Positions 48,003 to 60,103 of a stretch of 64,000 nt of DNA are shown here, piece by piece. Below the pieces are notes generated by a model that did not search any database, was not told the origin of the DNA, and saw nothing but the letters and a program-made list of their open reading frames with translations. The DNA lies in the NCBI GenBank assembly GCA_015698045.1, contig BLAL01000278.1, positions 310,001-374,000 of the forward strand, written 5' to 3'. Numbering within the stretch: the first letter of the stretch is position 1; every line of letters starts with the position of its first letter. A program made the position numbers and the translations under genes. Source of the DNA: Rhizophagus clarus (lineage: Eukaryota; Glomeromycota; Glomeromycetes; Glomerales; Glomeraceae).

Positions 48003-48210
48003 AAATATTGCTCAACATACTCGGGAAAGTATCAAAAATATTATTGTTGAATATTATTTTATTGATAAACAATTGGACTTATTGCTAGAATTAGATTATA
48101 ATGATGTGATAAAAGGTAATCATCTTATTGTTTAAGAGTGGGGATTTAATTCTGAATCAGCTAGCTATTTGAAGACTATGATTTCAACTGCTCGTCTAAT
48201 AAATAAATAA
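48003..48210 (+). pseudogene. Fragment of an unknown coding sequence with an in-frame stop
   Basis: The frame from about 48009 reads IAQHTRESIKNIIVEYYFID, then DKQLDLLLELDYNDVIK, and continues after one TAA with EWGFNSESASYLKTMI. Its composition is more protein-like than the neighbouring sequence. No domain was recognised and no start is visible. Confidence 0.3.
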
Positions 48211-48541
48211 ATTGATTAATTGAGTCGTTCAATTGTTTTAACCCTAATTGGGTTGCATATACGGGAGGTAAAGGAAGACTGGGCATTTCTTTATCAGGCC
48301 ACACAATTGAATAACGTTATTACCGTGTTTGATATGGGCTGTTATGCGTAAAACTTGTAATTATTTAGTTAACTTTCGTCCTGAAACGCGGAAAATTCTA
48401 ATACATTTATAGTTGCAGAATTTTTTTTTTTTTAAAGGTTCTCACCCAATATAGGTAGAATTATAGTGCTAATTAACAATTTCCTAAAAAATCCCTATCA
48501 TTTTTGAAATAATACAAATATTTGTTATGCGCTGTTTATAT

Positions 48542-48780
48542 CAGTGTTGGCATTTGGCCGCGGCCAAGACTTTTTTGGCCGTTTTGGCCACAGCCAAACG
48601 GCCAAACGGCCAATGGCCAACCCCGGCCAAATGAAAAATGGTCAAATAACTTACTATATGAATATTAGTACCTTGTTGGCATTTGGCCACGGCCAAAACT
48701 TTTTTGGCCGTTTTGGCCATGGCCAAATGGCCAAACGGCCAACGGCCTACCCCGGCCAAACGGCCAACGTGCCAACACTG
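48542..48780. mobile_element. hAT-like MITE (copy D) of GGCCAAA type
   Basis: It starts CAGTGTTGGCA and ends TGCCAACACTG. A perfect 8-bp direct repeat, gtttatat, flanks it (48534-48541 and 48781-48788). The interior is two related halves built of GGCCAAAC and TTTTTTGGCCG motifs. The CAGNG start and the 8-bp duplication fit the hAT superfamily. Confidence 0.88.
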
Positions 48781-48939
48781 GTTTATATATATATATAATA
48801 AAAAAAATTCATTATACGAATGAGATAAAATGAGCCCAACATATAACAAATCGTCGAAAAGTCGCCTGAACATACATCCTTAATTATCAAAAAATTTCAT
48901 CAAAAGATAAAGTTAAGGTTTAGGGTTGTTGCATATATG

Positions 48940-49135
48940 CATTTTTTTTTTAAAAAAAAAAAATAAAATTAATTTTATTGAACATTGTGTTCTAATTATA
49001 CAATAAATAAATAAATAAAATAAAGTAGAATAAAATAAATAAAACACATAAATAAAAATATATATGGAATGAGATAAACAAAATAAATAAATAAATAAAT
49101 AAAATAAAATAAAATATAACAAAACAGTTAAACAA
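48940..49135. repeat. AAATA-rich simple repeat
   Basis: Tracts of AAATAAATAAAT and AAATAAAATAAAAT make up most of this stretch. Non-coding. Confidence 0.6.
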
Positions 49136-49311
49136 TATGCAAGGACTAAATTTAAAAAAATCCATGATAAAAGCTAATTAATTACTTAAATTGAGTATTT
49201 TAGCTTAATTATATAAAAATTAAAAATGAGTTAATGAGCTTTTATAGTCGAACTATAAAGGTAAAACAAATAATTTTACCCAAAAAATATATTAGTAGAA
49301 TCTTTTAGTCC

Positions 49312-49888
49312 TTAGGAAGAATCCTGCTTGGATCCCGCATTTCTCGTATCTTGCATACCATGAGAAACAGTTCCATTTACTGAAATTGAAGCTGTATCAT
49401 AAGTATTGTTATTTGAATATACTTGAGAAGGTTGAATAGTATCAAAGGATTGCTGTTGAATGCTTCTCTGTTGATAAACAACAGGTTGTTGGACTTGTTG
49501 CTGAATTTGTTGTTGAATGAGAGATTGTACACTTTGATGCTGCTGCAACTGGTAATCAGGAATGTGAGATAGATTAATTCTATCATTCAAGAGTCACGCG
49601 TTTTCTAATGGGTGCAATTCGGTATACTGATATGTAACGTGATAGATACGTGTATCGTTTGGTAAAGGACTGTAAAATTCAAATGTTTCGTTTTGAGGTG
49701 TTGAAGTTACGGCATTAATATTATTATAGTGTAAAGTGTTTAGACTCATATTAGACATTTCTACGTCGTTATTTGAAGAATGTTGGATGTTTCCATTATT
49801 GTTACTATGTAGAGGAGTAAAGTTATTTCCAATTTGATCCATCGGCAAATTAGAATAATCTTGTATATTTTGGTTATTTGAATCAATC
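49312..49888 (-). pseudogene. Glutamine-rich protein gene, copy 2, with one in-frame stop
   Basis: On the minus strand the frame runs through DQIGNNFTPLHSNNNGN, FEFYSPLPNDTRIYHVTYQY and ELHPLENA to a TGA at 49596-49594. It then continues in the same frame with LLNDRINLSHIPDYQLQQHQ, a Gln-rich block (QSLIQQQIQQQVQQPVVYQQ) and a C-terminus ending near 49312. The frame is also open upstream of the first ATG (NQNIQDYSNLP), so the true start may lie in an earlier exon. The single stop is the only defect seen. Family unknown; low-complexity Asn/Gln-rich proteins are often regulatory. Confidence 0.55.
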
Positions 49889-50159
49889 CAATGGTAATAA
49901 GTAGAAATTAATATAAAAATTTGAGTTTAAAAATTTAACGTGGATATTTAATTCGAGCATTTTATACTTTTCATTTATAAAGATGATAGATGTGATAAAA
50001 GATGTGATACAAATAGAAATTTATCGTAATACAAGTAGGAGTTTAAATTCAACTTAAATAGAGGTTTATCTGTAATATAATTAACTAGAATATGCAGTTT
50101 GCGGGGGGACTTTGTCCCCCCCAAGTACAAATATATTTTAAATATTTATTGCAAAGTAA

Positions 50160-51180
50160 GCTAAAGCGTTTGATTAATTATAAACGCCTTTTTTTTAGGC
50201 GTTTATCGCCATTTTCAAAATGATATATCTGAATAAAAAAAAAAGAAAACTGAAAACCGGACAAAAACCGGATGAAAACCGAATAAAACATGGATGAAAA
50301 TCGGATGAATATTGGTATTCGAATATTCAATCACGAATAAATAGCGTATACCATTTTGAAAATGGCGATAACTACAAAAAATGCCCTTTTTTGGGCGTTA
50401 ATTAAAGAAACGCTTTTTTAAGTGTTTAATCAGAAAAAGTGCTTTTTCTGAGCGCTTAATTAAAAAAAAATACACTTTTTTAATCGTTTAATTAAAAAAC
50501 AACGCTTTTTTCTCAAGCGTTTAATTGAAAAAAATGCTTTTTTAAGCGTTTGATTAAAAAGAAAACGCTTTTTTTTAAGCGTTTAATTTAAAAAAATGCC
50601 TTTTCTTTAGGCGTTTGATTAAAAAAAAATGTTTTTTTAGGCGGTTTAATCAGAAAAAGTGCCTTTTTTAAGGGTTTGATTAAAAAAGAAAACGCTTTTT
50701 TTAAGCGCTTGATTGAAAAAAAACGCTTTTTTTTAAGCGCTTGATTAAAAAAAAACGCTTTTTTTTTAGCGGTTAATTAAAAAAAATACGCTTTTTTCTC
50801 AAGTGTTTAATTATAAATAACAATGCCTTTTCTTTAGGCGTTTGATTAAAAAAAATGCTTTTTTTAGGCATTTAATTAAAAAAACTCGCCTTTTCTTTAG
50901 GCATTTGATTAAAAAAATCGCCTTTTCTTTAGGCATTTGATTAAAAAAAATTGCCTTTTTTTTAAGGCATTTAATTAAAAAAAATCGCCTTTTTTTTAGG
51001 CGTTTAATTAAAAAAACAATGCTTTTTTTAAGCGTTTGATTAAAAAAAAACCTTTTTTGTTAGGTGTAATTTTAAAAAAACACTTTTTTAAGCATTTGTT
51101 TTAAAAAACGCTTTTTTTTTAAGCGTTTGATTAAAAGAAAAAGCTTTTTTTTATGCATTTAATTTAAAAGAAACGTTTAA
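50160..51180. repeat. Array of short hairpin units (AAACGC..GCGTTT)
   Basis: Roughly 30-base units, each an A-run, ACGCTTTTTTTTAAGCGTTT-type palindrome and ATTAAAA spacer, with much variation in the central bases. Each unit could fold back on itself. Confidence 0.8.
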
Positions 51181-51261
51181 ATTAAACATGTGGTTTTTTA
51201 AATTAAGCTGCTTAAAAGAAGCGGTTTTTAACTTTTTTAATTAAGCTGCTTAAAAAAAACT

Positions 51262-51735
51262 TTATTTTAACGTTTCTTTTAAAATTAAACGCTTAAAAAA
51301 AAGCGGTTTTGATGTAATTAAACACTTAAAAAAAAGCAGTTTTGATTTAATTAAATGCTTAAAAAAAAGCGGTTTTGATTTAATTAAACGCTTAAAAAAA
51401 AGCGGTTTTGATTTAATTAACCGCTTAAAAAAAAGCGGTTTTGATTTAATTAACCGCTTAAAAAAAAGCGGTTTTGATTTAATCAAACGCTTAAAAAAAA
51501 GCGGTTTTGATTTAATCAAACGCTTAAAAAAAAGCGGTTTTGATTTAATCAAACGCTTAAAAAAAAGCGGTTTTGATTTAATCAAACGCTTAAAAAAAAG
51601 CGGTTTTGATTTAATGAACCGCTTAAAAAAAGCGGTTTTGATTTAATGAACCGCTTAAAAAAAGCGGTTTTGATTTAATTAAACGCTTAAAAAAAAGCGG
51701 TTTTGATTTAATCAAACGCTTAAAAAAAAGCTTCA
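51262..51735. repeat. 33-base satellite (AAGCGGTTTTGATTTAAT unit)
   Basis: About 13 near-identical units with AAGCGGTTTTGATTTAAT and ACGCTTAAAAA cores. The open frame across it is produced by the 33-base period. The units pair internally (AAGCG with CGCTT). Confidence 0.85.
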
Positions 51736-52803
51736 TTTTAAAATAACGTTAAAAAGTGTTTTTAAACTGTACTTTTAATGTTTTATTGGAGTTTATTTTA
51801 TTAAACGATTAATAAAAAATCAATAAAATTATTTTAAAAACCCGTTAAAATCAGATTTTCTATTAAATGATTTTAAGAAAATTGTTAAGGTCTACTTTTT
51901 ATTACCGTCAAAATCAATAACAGAATTTTTTTTTATTTGAAAATGATTAAAAAAGAAATTTTTTTCTTTAATTGAGAATAATTAAAAAAAATGTGTTTTT
52001 AATTGAAAATGATTAAGAAAAATTTGTTCTTTTTAATTAAAAATGATTTTAAAAAAAGCCGTTGAACTCGATTTTTTCATATAAATATTTTTAAAAACTA
52101 TTGAATTGTTTTTTATTATAATGACTAAAAGGAAATCATTTAAAAAATAATTAGGAAAAACAAATGATTAAAAATCGTTTTTATTAAAAATGATTAAAAA
52201 AAATTTTTTTTTTCTTATTGAAACTATTTGCAAAATAAAACGTTTTTTTATTAAAAATGATATAAAAAATCATTTGTTTTTTTCATTAAAAACGATCAAA
52301 AAAAAATAGTTTTTTTACTGTAAAACAATTTACTAATAGTGACTATTTTAAATGATCGGCTTTTTTTTTTACCTTGATAAAATCAATTTTTTGCAGCAAA
52401 ATCGTTTACTTGATGGTTAAATATAATTAACAACAAAAGTGGCACAGGAGAGCTTAATTTGCAATTTTATTCTAATGATATCAAAAGATGCAATATAGCA
52501 TAATACAAATAATCATTTCTTTTATTTTTTAAAAAAATAGCGTATAGATAGATATACTGTCGCTATGGCAATAACCATATGCATATGCATATGCATATGC
52601 ATTGCTATTGCATTGCTATTGCATTGCATATTGCAATTTTTTAGCTATATAAATTTCAACTTTAAAGTTCACATTGCGCATTTCCACTTCCATGAAAAAA
52701 TGCTTGAAGATCGCACAACAATTTCCAAATTAAGCGAAAAAGTACATTAATTTGGAAAATGATCGCCAATAATTTGTCGGTCAAAAACATACTATCGCCA
52801 AAA

Positions 52804-52970
52804 AATCTCCCGTAATACAATTCCTGTAATACAATTAAAAAATCTCCCATAATACAATTTCCGTAATACAATTAAAAAACCTCCCGTAATACAATTCCCG
52901 TAATACAATTAAAAAATCTCCCGTAATACAAGTAAAAATATCCCGTAATACAAGTACAAGTACGACTATA
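52804..52970 (+). repeat. CCCGTAATACAATT tandem repeat
   Basis: Four to five units of AAAAAATCTCCCGTAATACA with a following ATTCCCGTAATACAATT. It lies directly at the end of the left hairpin element and is absent beside the right copy. Confidence 0.7.
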
Positions 52971-54479
52971 AAAATTGCTATTTTTAGTTATTTTTTGCAA
53001 TAAATCAAGAACTATTAATTATTAATTGATGCCGTAATGCTGGCCAAAACTACAACGCTTTAGACGGACTCCTACTTTGATGGTCATTTGTAATGGAATA
53101 AATCAACATATAATACATATAATGCAGAAAAATCAGCTAGATTAGGTTAATTATTCGGTATGAATGAAAAAATCTTGTTCTGGCTTCTTGAAAAGGAAAG
53201 GTCAAATAATTAACCATTAAAAAAATTATATTAAAATTCATAAAAATTTAAATTTTAATAATTCCAATTATTTTTTGTCACTACTGCAAATAACTCTGCT
53301 GCAAACGGATCTAATTTAAGAAAAAATTAGATATGAAGAAATAATTAAAGGACAACGATGAAAACTATGATCAAATTTCGAAACTATTGTTAAGGATCCT
53401 TATCTTTCGTGAACTACGTGAAAATAGAAATTATATTTTTTCCCTCTTTTGATAAAATTTGGCTTTTGCTAATGGCACGGAAAATAAATAAATGTTCTTC
53501 AAAAATTTTTATCGTATATTGGTGGAACAGTGTAATCACTATTATATGAACTATTGATTGCGTGAATTTTATCACAATAAATTTATTTCTTTCGATTATA
53601 CACGTTATAAGCGCAATAAAGGAATATAATATTCATTTCTTTAAACTAAATTTATAAACCTTCTACAGATATTAAAGTAATGCTTAATTGTTCATTTTCT
53701 ATCCTTTTTCTTTATTCAAAACTCAAGAAAATAATACAGTTACAGTAACTCTTCCATTCTTAATTACTTTAATTTTATCATGTGTAACTGTTAAATGTTA
53801 ATGAAGGGAAGCTTAAACCGTTCAACCATAATTTTATTATTTACTTTTACATCAGTTGCTTTGTGTTTGTTTATCAATTACTTTTATCAGAATTTAATAA
53901 TTTAAATAAGTTTAAGTTTGCTAAACAAAAAGTATATTATAATCTTTATTATACAAGAATTCATAATTTTGCTATGTTCAACGTTAAGTTAAACAAGCAG
54001 ATAATTATAAATATAAAAAATTTTATTCTTTCAATTGTTTTCGTCATTTTCTCTCAATTTTTTTTTAATTAATATTAGGATTTACGTGAGGTTGTATTAC
54101 TTTAGAAACAATTTACAGTCAAACAAAATCTGGTAATCTAAAGATCGATTTTACGTCAAGTTGAAAAGAAGAAACTTTATTATATTGTTTTGTCCAGTCA
54201 ACAGTACAAGTTATTTTTTTATCGCTATGTATGATATTATAACTTTTTTATGTTTTCACTCTGAATCAATATAGTATACGAACATACGAATTACAAAAAA
54301 AATTATAAATAAATAAATAAATTAGTGTAATGTTATCTTTAAAAAAAAAAATCTAGTCTAGAATATGAAAAAATTTATTATAAATTTTTGAATTTAGAAA
54401 GGTTAGGTTATTTCCAGTAAAAAGTTCTATAAAATAGAAGATTTTAAAAACATGTTTATCAAACCAGTCTAGACGTGAA
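52971..54479. other. Gene-free stretch with a short inverted-repeat partner
   Basis: A 38-base segment at about 53029-53066 (TTGATGCCGTAATGCTGG onward) is repeated in inverse orientation at about 57985-58022. The rest is AT-rich with no supported gene. Confidence 0.5.
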
Positions 54480-55067
54480 TCACGTTTGAAAATTAAAGCT
54501 AAGTAAGAACTTTTCAACTATAGGAGCTGTCGTATCAAGCTTAGTCGCAGACACACAAGTCACAACAGTGCCCGTTTTTAGAACGGTTAGTTCAAATGTG
54601 GCCTTACGATCACTAAATACATGATTCTAATGAAAAAAATAATAAAAGAATTTAAATTTCAGTTCAATAAATTTTTAAAATAGAAGAAATATTTACTTGA
54701 GGAGAATTTTCGACAGTCACAGCATCGGTAGGAAAACAACTAAGTCTGGATACAAGGTTTTCTTTTTTTTTAAAAAAAATATATGTATAAACAGTATATA
54801 TATATATATATATATACAGTATATTATTAATTAATTAATTAATTAAACAATTATTACAAAATAGAGAAAGAAATATTTGAAATATTGTATATTACGATTA
54901 TCATCATTTCCAGTTCCGTCCCATGATATTACTGCATTCAATTTATTATTCCCAGCATCCTCGACGGTAAACAGTAAAGGTGTAATCTGTTGGACGGGCA
55001 ATGATCGAGAAATTGTGACAAAAAGAAGAGACAAGACAAATATGAGAGTGGTATTAAAGTTCATCAT
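54480..55067 (-). CDS. Small secreted protein, three exons
   Basis: Exons on the minus strand are 55067-54896, 54761-54697 and 54626-54480; joins are phase 1 and phase 0; 127 residues. Residues 1 to about 22 are a signal peptide (LIFVLSLLFVTISRSLP). The remainder looks like a small beta-rich domain with two cysteines (RLSCFPTDAV and TVVTCVSATK) that could form one disulfide bond. A second ATG follows the first directly. TATATAAAG at 55136-55144 lies 69 bases upstream. Family not recognised; a secreted or cell-surface role is inferred from the signal peptide only. Confidence 0.7.
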
Positions 55068-55135
55068 TTATATTATTTATAAGGTTTTTTTAATTAAAAC
55101 TTTATAACAATGTAACAGAGAAGATGAAATAAGCT

Positions 55136-55144
55136 CTTTATATA
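55136..55144 (-). promoter_or_regulatory. TATA box of the small secreted protein gene
   Basis: TATATAAAG on the minus strand, 69 bases before the ATG. Confidence 0.55.
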
Positions 55145-55906
55145 CTGTAATTGAATCTTATAGAAAGGTATTTATTCTTATTCGTTATGGATCAGCAAAT
55201 TAGTTTCATTTTAAAATTGAATAAAATTAACCATTTATATCAGAAGTTAGAGGATGAACAAGCAACAGATCTCCATTTCATCAAGCAAGGATAATTTTTT
55301 GGGGTCATTAATCGTCATATTATTTTGCGAATTATTATTGAACAAGAACGAGTAATTTGATACATTAACAAATTGAATTGGTCGTAGTAACTCGTAAAGC
55401 AGCAAAAATAGTATTTAGAATTTTGGTTTATATCCAGTCGAATGTTAAATTTTACAATGCAATGGATAAGAATTTGATTTTACTCTGAATTCTCAAAGTA
55501 CTCTTTATGTATAATTTGTTAGTAAAGTTCACAGTTCGATGATATTTTAACCCTCTATCAAATAACTGCAGCCGCTGATGATCATAACGTTTAACGCGAC
55601 ATGTGACACGTCCTTTTAGCCTTTTTTTTAAATTATTTTCTGTACATGATATTTAGCATGATATTTAGTATATGAAAAAATATTAATTGTGGTTTATTTA
55701 TAGCTTAATAAAAAATATCAGCACGATGAAATAAGCATGATCCTATTCGACTGTAGGATAACTTTAATTAATTACATTTAAATTAATGATTAAATAAAAT
55801 AAAAAATTACAATATTTAAGTATAGAAATAAAGAAAAGCAGAAAATGAGAACATTTGCACGGCAATTGTAAACTCTATTAATGCTTAATTATAATTTTGT
55901 TGAGCA

Positions 55907-56286
55907 TTAACACGAATCTGCACATATATTATGGCAACAAACAAAACTCGCACAGTGAAAATCTGCTGTGCATAAACATCCGTTCGGTTCATGATAATCT
56001 CCTATACCGCAGCCTACAGTACATTGTATCATAAAGTGATATGAGTAAAACTTCTTTTTTTTTTTTTAGAATAATTCAAGATTACAAACCTTGTCTTTTA
56101 AATAGGTCTGGTAAATAATACAAAACGAAAAGATTAGACAAATTTTTCTAAGGAACATTCTTTCCAAAATGCAATTGAACTTGATAGAGAAGAAATCATA
56201 ATACCTTGACGGTTGATGGAAACTCCTCCGACTAAGATACTGGAGAAGAAGATTGCGAGAAGTAAAATCGAAAAAATATGCTTCAT
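55907..56286 (-). CDS. Kex2-type precursor of an eight-cysteine secreted peptide
   Basis: Three small exons on the minus strand: 56286-56205, 56107-56090 (18 bases) and 56013-55907. All joins are phase 1, giving 68 residues. Residues 1 to about 22 are a signal peptide (MKHIFSILLLAIFFSSILVG). A short propeptide ends in KR at 31-32, a Kex2-type cleavage site. The mature peptide would be 36 residues, beginning with Gln (may cyclise), with cysteines at 35, 46, 48, 54, 59, 60, 64 and 68, spaced C-x10-C-x-C-x5-C-x4-CC-x3-C-x3-C. This looks like a knottin or defensin-like fold with four disulfides. Such peptides act outside the cell as effectors, antimicrobials or signals; which applies here is unknown. 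The 18-base exon carries the protease site. Confidence 0.72.
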
Positions 56287-56954
56287 AGTGTCAAATACGT
56301 TGCGTAAAAAGTTTACGAGAATTAAATTTATTTAAGTCTTGTTAGCAAACAGGAAAGGAAACCCTCCTCTTTTAAAGCTTTGAAAAACAGAAAATTTTGT
56401 TATTCATTTCACATGAAACGAAAAACAAAATTTCCAATTTTATCAATATAAAGATATTCCGGAGAGTAAACCGAGATCATCTCGATCATCCCGAGACCTG
56501 ATTCCTAATTTTAATTATAAAAAATTTTAAGATTAATACGTAACCAAAAAAAATCACACAATCAAACAATTAAAAAAGAAAGATTTTCCGGTTTCGAAGA
56601 CTAACCAGCTGCTTGTGGTTATAAAGAGCGAAATAATTGGTAAGATCATGAATGTATAATTTTTTTTCCCTTATTATACCCTTATGATATTTAGGGGTTG
56701 GGTAAGTTCAATGTCAAATTAGGAGTTTGAGTATTTGTGTAGGTTAATTAGCACATTGCATCACACTCTAGCGATGGAGGACGCATTCATTTCGCCGAAA
56801 ATCATTTCACCGACACGACCATTACACAGTTATTTCATAACCTTTTTTCCTACATTTCGACCATCTTCCCGATAAATGCTAAGAAAAACATTGAATACAA
56901 ATATTTAACGTATAATCCCATAATACTGCTTATAATTATTAAATAAAAATTAAG

Positions 56955-57930
56955 AATGGTTACAGTACGATTTCCCGAATGCCATTTTCCCGAACGTACT
57001 TTTTCCCGAAGTCAATTTCCCGAATCCCAATATCCCGAATTCCAATATCCCGAATTCCCAATATCCCGAATTCCAATATCCCGAATCCCAATATCCCGAA
57101 TGCCAATATCCCGAATTCCCAATATCCCGAATTCCAATATCCCGAATTCCCAATATCCCGAATCCCCAATATCCCGAATTCCCAATATCCCGAATCTTTT
57201 AAATGTTATATTGAAAATATGCAACTTAGTTAATGTAGTTAATATGATTAATTATTTAATATAGCATATTAATTAAATATAATGAATATGTGAAATAAAA
57301 TGTTTTATATGTGATATGCTCAAGATATTGTTTAGTAAAGATTAATAATATTAAAAATTGTAACAAATAAACAAATTAATCCGTAAAATAACCAATAGTT
57401 AATCATTATTTAGATCTTAGTTTAGTTTAGTTTATGTTTTTTATTATTTTAGATAATTGTTTGTTTCTTTTTTTTTATTTTATTTTCTTTTTCATTCTAT
57501 TTTTTTAATTATTGTATTAAATAGGTTTCACTTGAAAAATAGTGATTTATATGTATAGATATATAGGATATTGTTTTGTCTTTGGCGTTCATAATAAAGA
57601 ATTAAAAAAAAAGATATGTTCAAGATATTAGGGATTCAGGATATTAGGGATTCGGAATATTGGGAATTCGGGATATTGGGAATTCGGGATATTGGGAATT
57701 CGGGATATTGGGATTCGGGATATTGGAATTCGGGATATTGGAATTCGGGATATTGGGAATTCGGGATATTGGGAATTCGGGATATTGGAATTCGGGATAT
57801 TGGGAATTCGGGATATTGGAATTCGGGATATTGGAATTCGGGATATTGGCATTCGGAATATGGGAAATTGGGAATTCAAGAAATTGGGATTCGGGAAATG
57901 GTCCATCGGGAAATTGTCCGATATCGTATG
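56955..57930. mobile_element. Foldback element with minisatellite arms
   Basis: The left arm (56965-57195) is a tandem array of AATATCCCGAATTCCC; the right arm (57622-57920) is the same array in inverse orientation. The terminal parts vary (TTTCCCGAATGCCATTTTCC left; GGGAAATGGTCCATCGGG right). About 425 bases of AT-rich DNA separate the arms. Open frames on both strands reflect the repeat. No coding gene. Confidence 0.75.
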
Positions 57931-58022
57931 TTCACGAATTGCTTACGGATGACCGTTTTTCGTTAAGTTTTTTTTCGGGGATCATCTAAAGCGGTGTAGT
58001 TTTGGCCGGCACTACGGCATCA

Positions 58023-59817
58023 AGAAATTACTCAGATGACGAATAATATAGCACTAATGGCAGAACATTGAGGGTGTGGAGATATTTATATCCACAATTG
58101 TGGAAATATTTCTAACACCGTTCACCAGAATTTTTTTTTGTACTACGATTAAATAATATAAAATAGGTACTATTATTAATGTTAAGATGATTTTTGTCTT
58201 GCAATGCTAGGGTTATATTTATTTAAACCACAAAGATTTGTTGATCGAAAGTCTGAATTTAAGACAAATATATTATGTAAATAATTAGTAAACCTGCACC
58301 ATCAGCATGTATACGTAATACGTAATACTGTACGCAATTTTTTTTACTGCGGCAGTATACAAAATTCCGAGTAAATTACATCATATTATTTCATTTGGAA
58401 ATTTTTGAGGTGATATGGTAGAATTCTATGACGACCTGATCTCATCTTGAATGACAATATATCATTCGCAAGAGATTTGACGTTTACGTATACGTACTTT
58501 TCATTCCATTCAAAAACCCGACGACCCACCTCTACTATCCAAAACCAAGGCATTTATGTAGAATTTTTTTCCTTTGCAAAAAATTATGGGATGATAATTT
58601 AAAAAAATTCGTCTATTATATGTTAAATAATAATAATTATAATTGTTGTTATTGTATTGAAATTACAATTATCTAAGAATTTTTTTCCTTCGGAGAATTA
58701 ACAAGCCAACTAAGCCGAAAATGATCATCAAATGGTTATTGAAACATCAGATGATTTTAAGGCTTAAAAAAATTTAATCAAAAGAGTAATTTCTTGTTAT
58801 TAATATTTAATTTTTTTTTTATTTGTCATCAACAAAATTCAATTTTACTTTGTATATCTAAACTAAGTAAAATAATTTTTTAGTATTTAAATATGAAATA
58901 TTATTTATTTTTCCAGTTAATTAAACGAATACTCTTATCGTTATAATCCAAAGTCGTAATATGATCAATATAGTTACTTATGATCATATGCTTTACACTG
59001 GCTAAAAGAATTTAGAAATATATGGTTTTTTTATATAGTATTGTATTTTAATTAATTAAAATTTATTTAAATATGAAATAAAACACTTTTTCAAATGATT
59101 GAATAATTAAAAAAATTTTATACATGATAGAATAAATTCTTTTTTTGTTAATAAAATTTTTTTGCAAAATTAACAATTAATAATAAATAATTATCTAAGA
59201 TGTAATTTTTTTGAATAATTAAAAATAGTACGATAGAAAAATTCTTTTTTTATTGAATTAAATTTCAGTTGACGAAGATTAATAGTATCATTTTAAATTT
59301 ATTAACATTTTTTAATAAATCGTATAATTATTTATTATTTTTAATTTTGTAAATATCCGGTTATTATTACTATTTCAACTCCCTGTTATGACTAAGTTAA
59401 CTTATACAAAAAAAAAAAAAAAAATTTTTGATATAATTCACTATATATAGATCCATTATATAGTAATTTATCCTGTTTTTTTTCTACCTGTTATGTAATA
59501 TTATTTTGTTATTTGTTTATGTGTCTGCATCATTGTACAAAGTTGAAAAATTTTATATTATTTTTACAGTAAAATTATGTACTAATGATATCGAATGATA
59601 TACTAAAGTAGGGAAATTTGTCATTGTATTACAGCCGTATCACTCACCATAAATTCATTCATCCTTTTTCACAAGAATAAATTTGCGGAAATGGTCTTAG
59701 AGTTTTTTAATAATTTTATCTCGTTTTAAACAAATATTCGTCTTAAATTTTTAAATTTCTCAAACTTTTTGTATTAATTTCTACTTATGACCACTGGATT
59801 AATTCAAATAATCGAAA
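58023..59817. other. Gene-free stretch
   Basis: AT-rich sequence without a recognisable gene or element boundary. Confidence 0.5.
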
Positions 59818-60103
59818 TATAACAAGATTATTCTAATTTACTTCTCTACATAATCATAATAATAATGGAAACATCCAACATTCTTCAAATAACGTCGTAG
59901 GAATGTTTATAATTATATTAATACCGTAACTTCTTTACCAAACGATACACATATCTATCACGTTACGTATCGGTACCGAATTGCATCCCATTAGAAAATG
60001 CGCGACTCTTGAACGATATAATCTAACTCACATTCCTGATTACCAGTTGTAGCAGCATCAAAGTGTACAATCTTTGATTCGACAACAATTCATTTTTTTT
60101 TTA
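59818..60103 (+). pseudogene. Relic of the glutamine-rich family, copy 3
   Basis: It matches copy 2 through AATGGAAACATCCAACATTC, then a gap, then CCAAACGATACACATATCTA, CTCACATTCCTGATTACCAG and CAAAGTGTACAATCTTTGAT. Several internal deletions and stops are present, and the Gln-rich block is cut short. Confidence 0.65.

Larger units (their letters stand above)
50085..52803 (-). mobile_element. Hairpin-rich satellite element, left (inverted) copy
   Basis: In minus orientation it starts near 52803 (TTTGGCGATAGTATG), runs through a conserved 250-base block with ATGCATATGCATATGC repeats, then a long array of hairpin units, and ends with a G6/C6 hairpin (50103-50121) and CTAG (50085-50088). The copy at 61417-63091 is the same in plus orientation. 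The two ends are different from one another, so this is not a simple TIR element. A 3' hairpin followed by CTRR resembles a Helitron terminus. No replicase is present. Confidence 0.55.

Noticed and set aside
52565-52750. Identical 61-residue frames in both hairpin arms (also 61467-61652)
   Set aside because: They come from the ATGCAT repeat and the conserved block; the repeated Ile-Cys start is a dinucleotide artefact.
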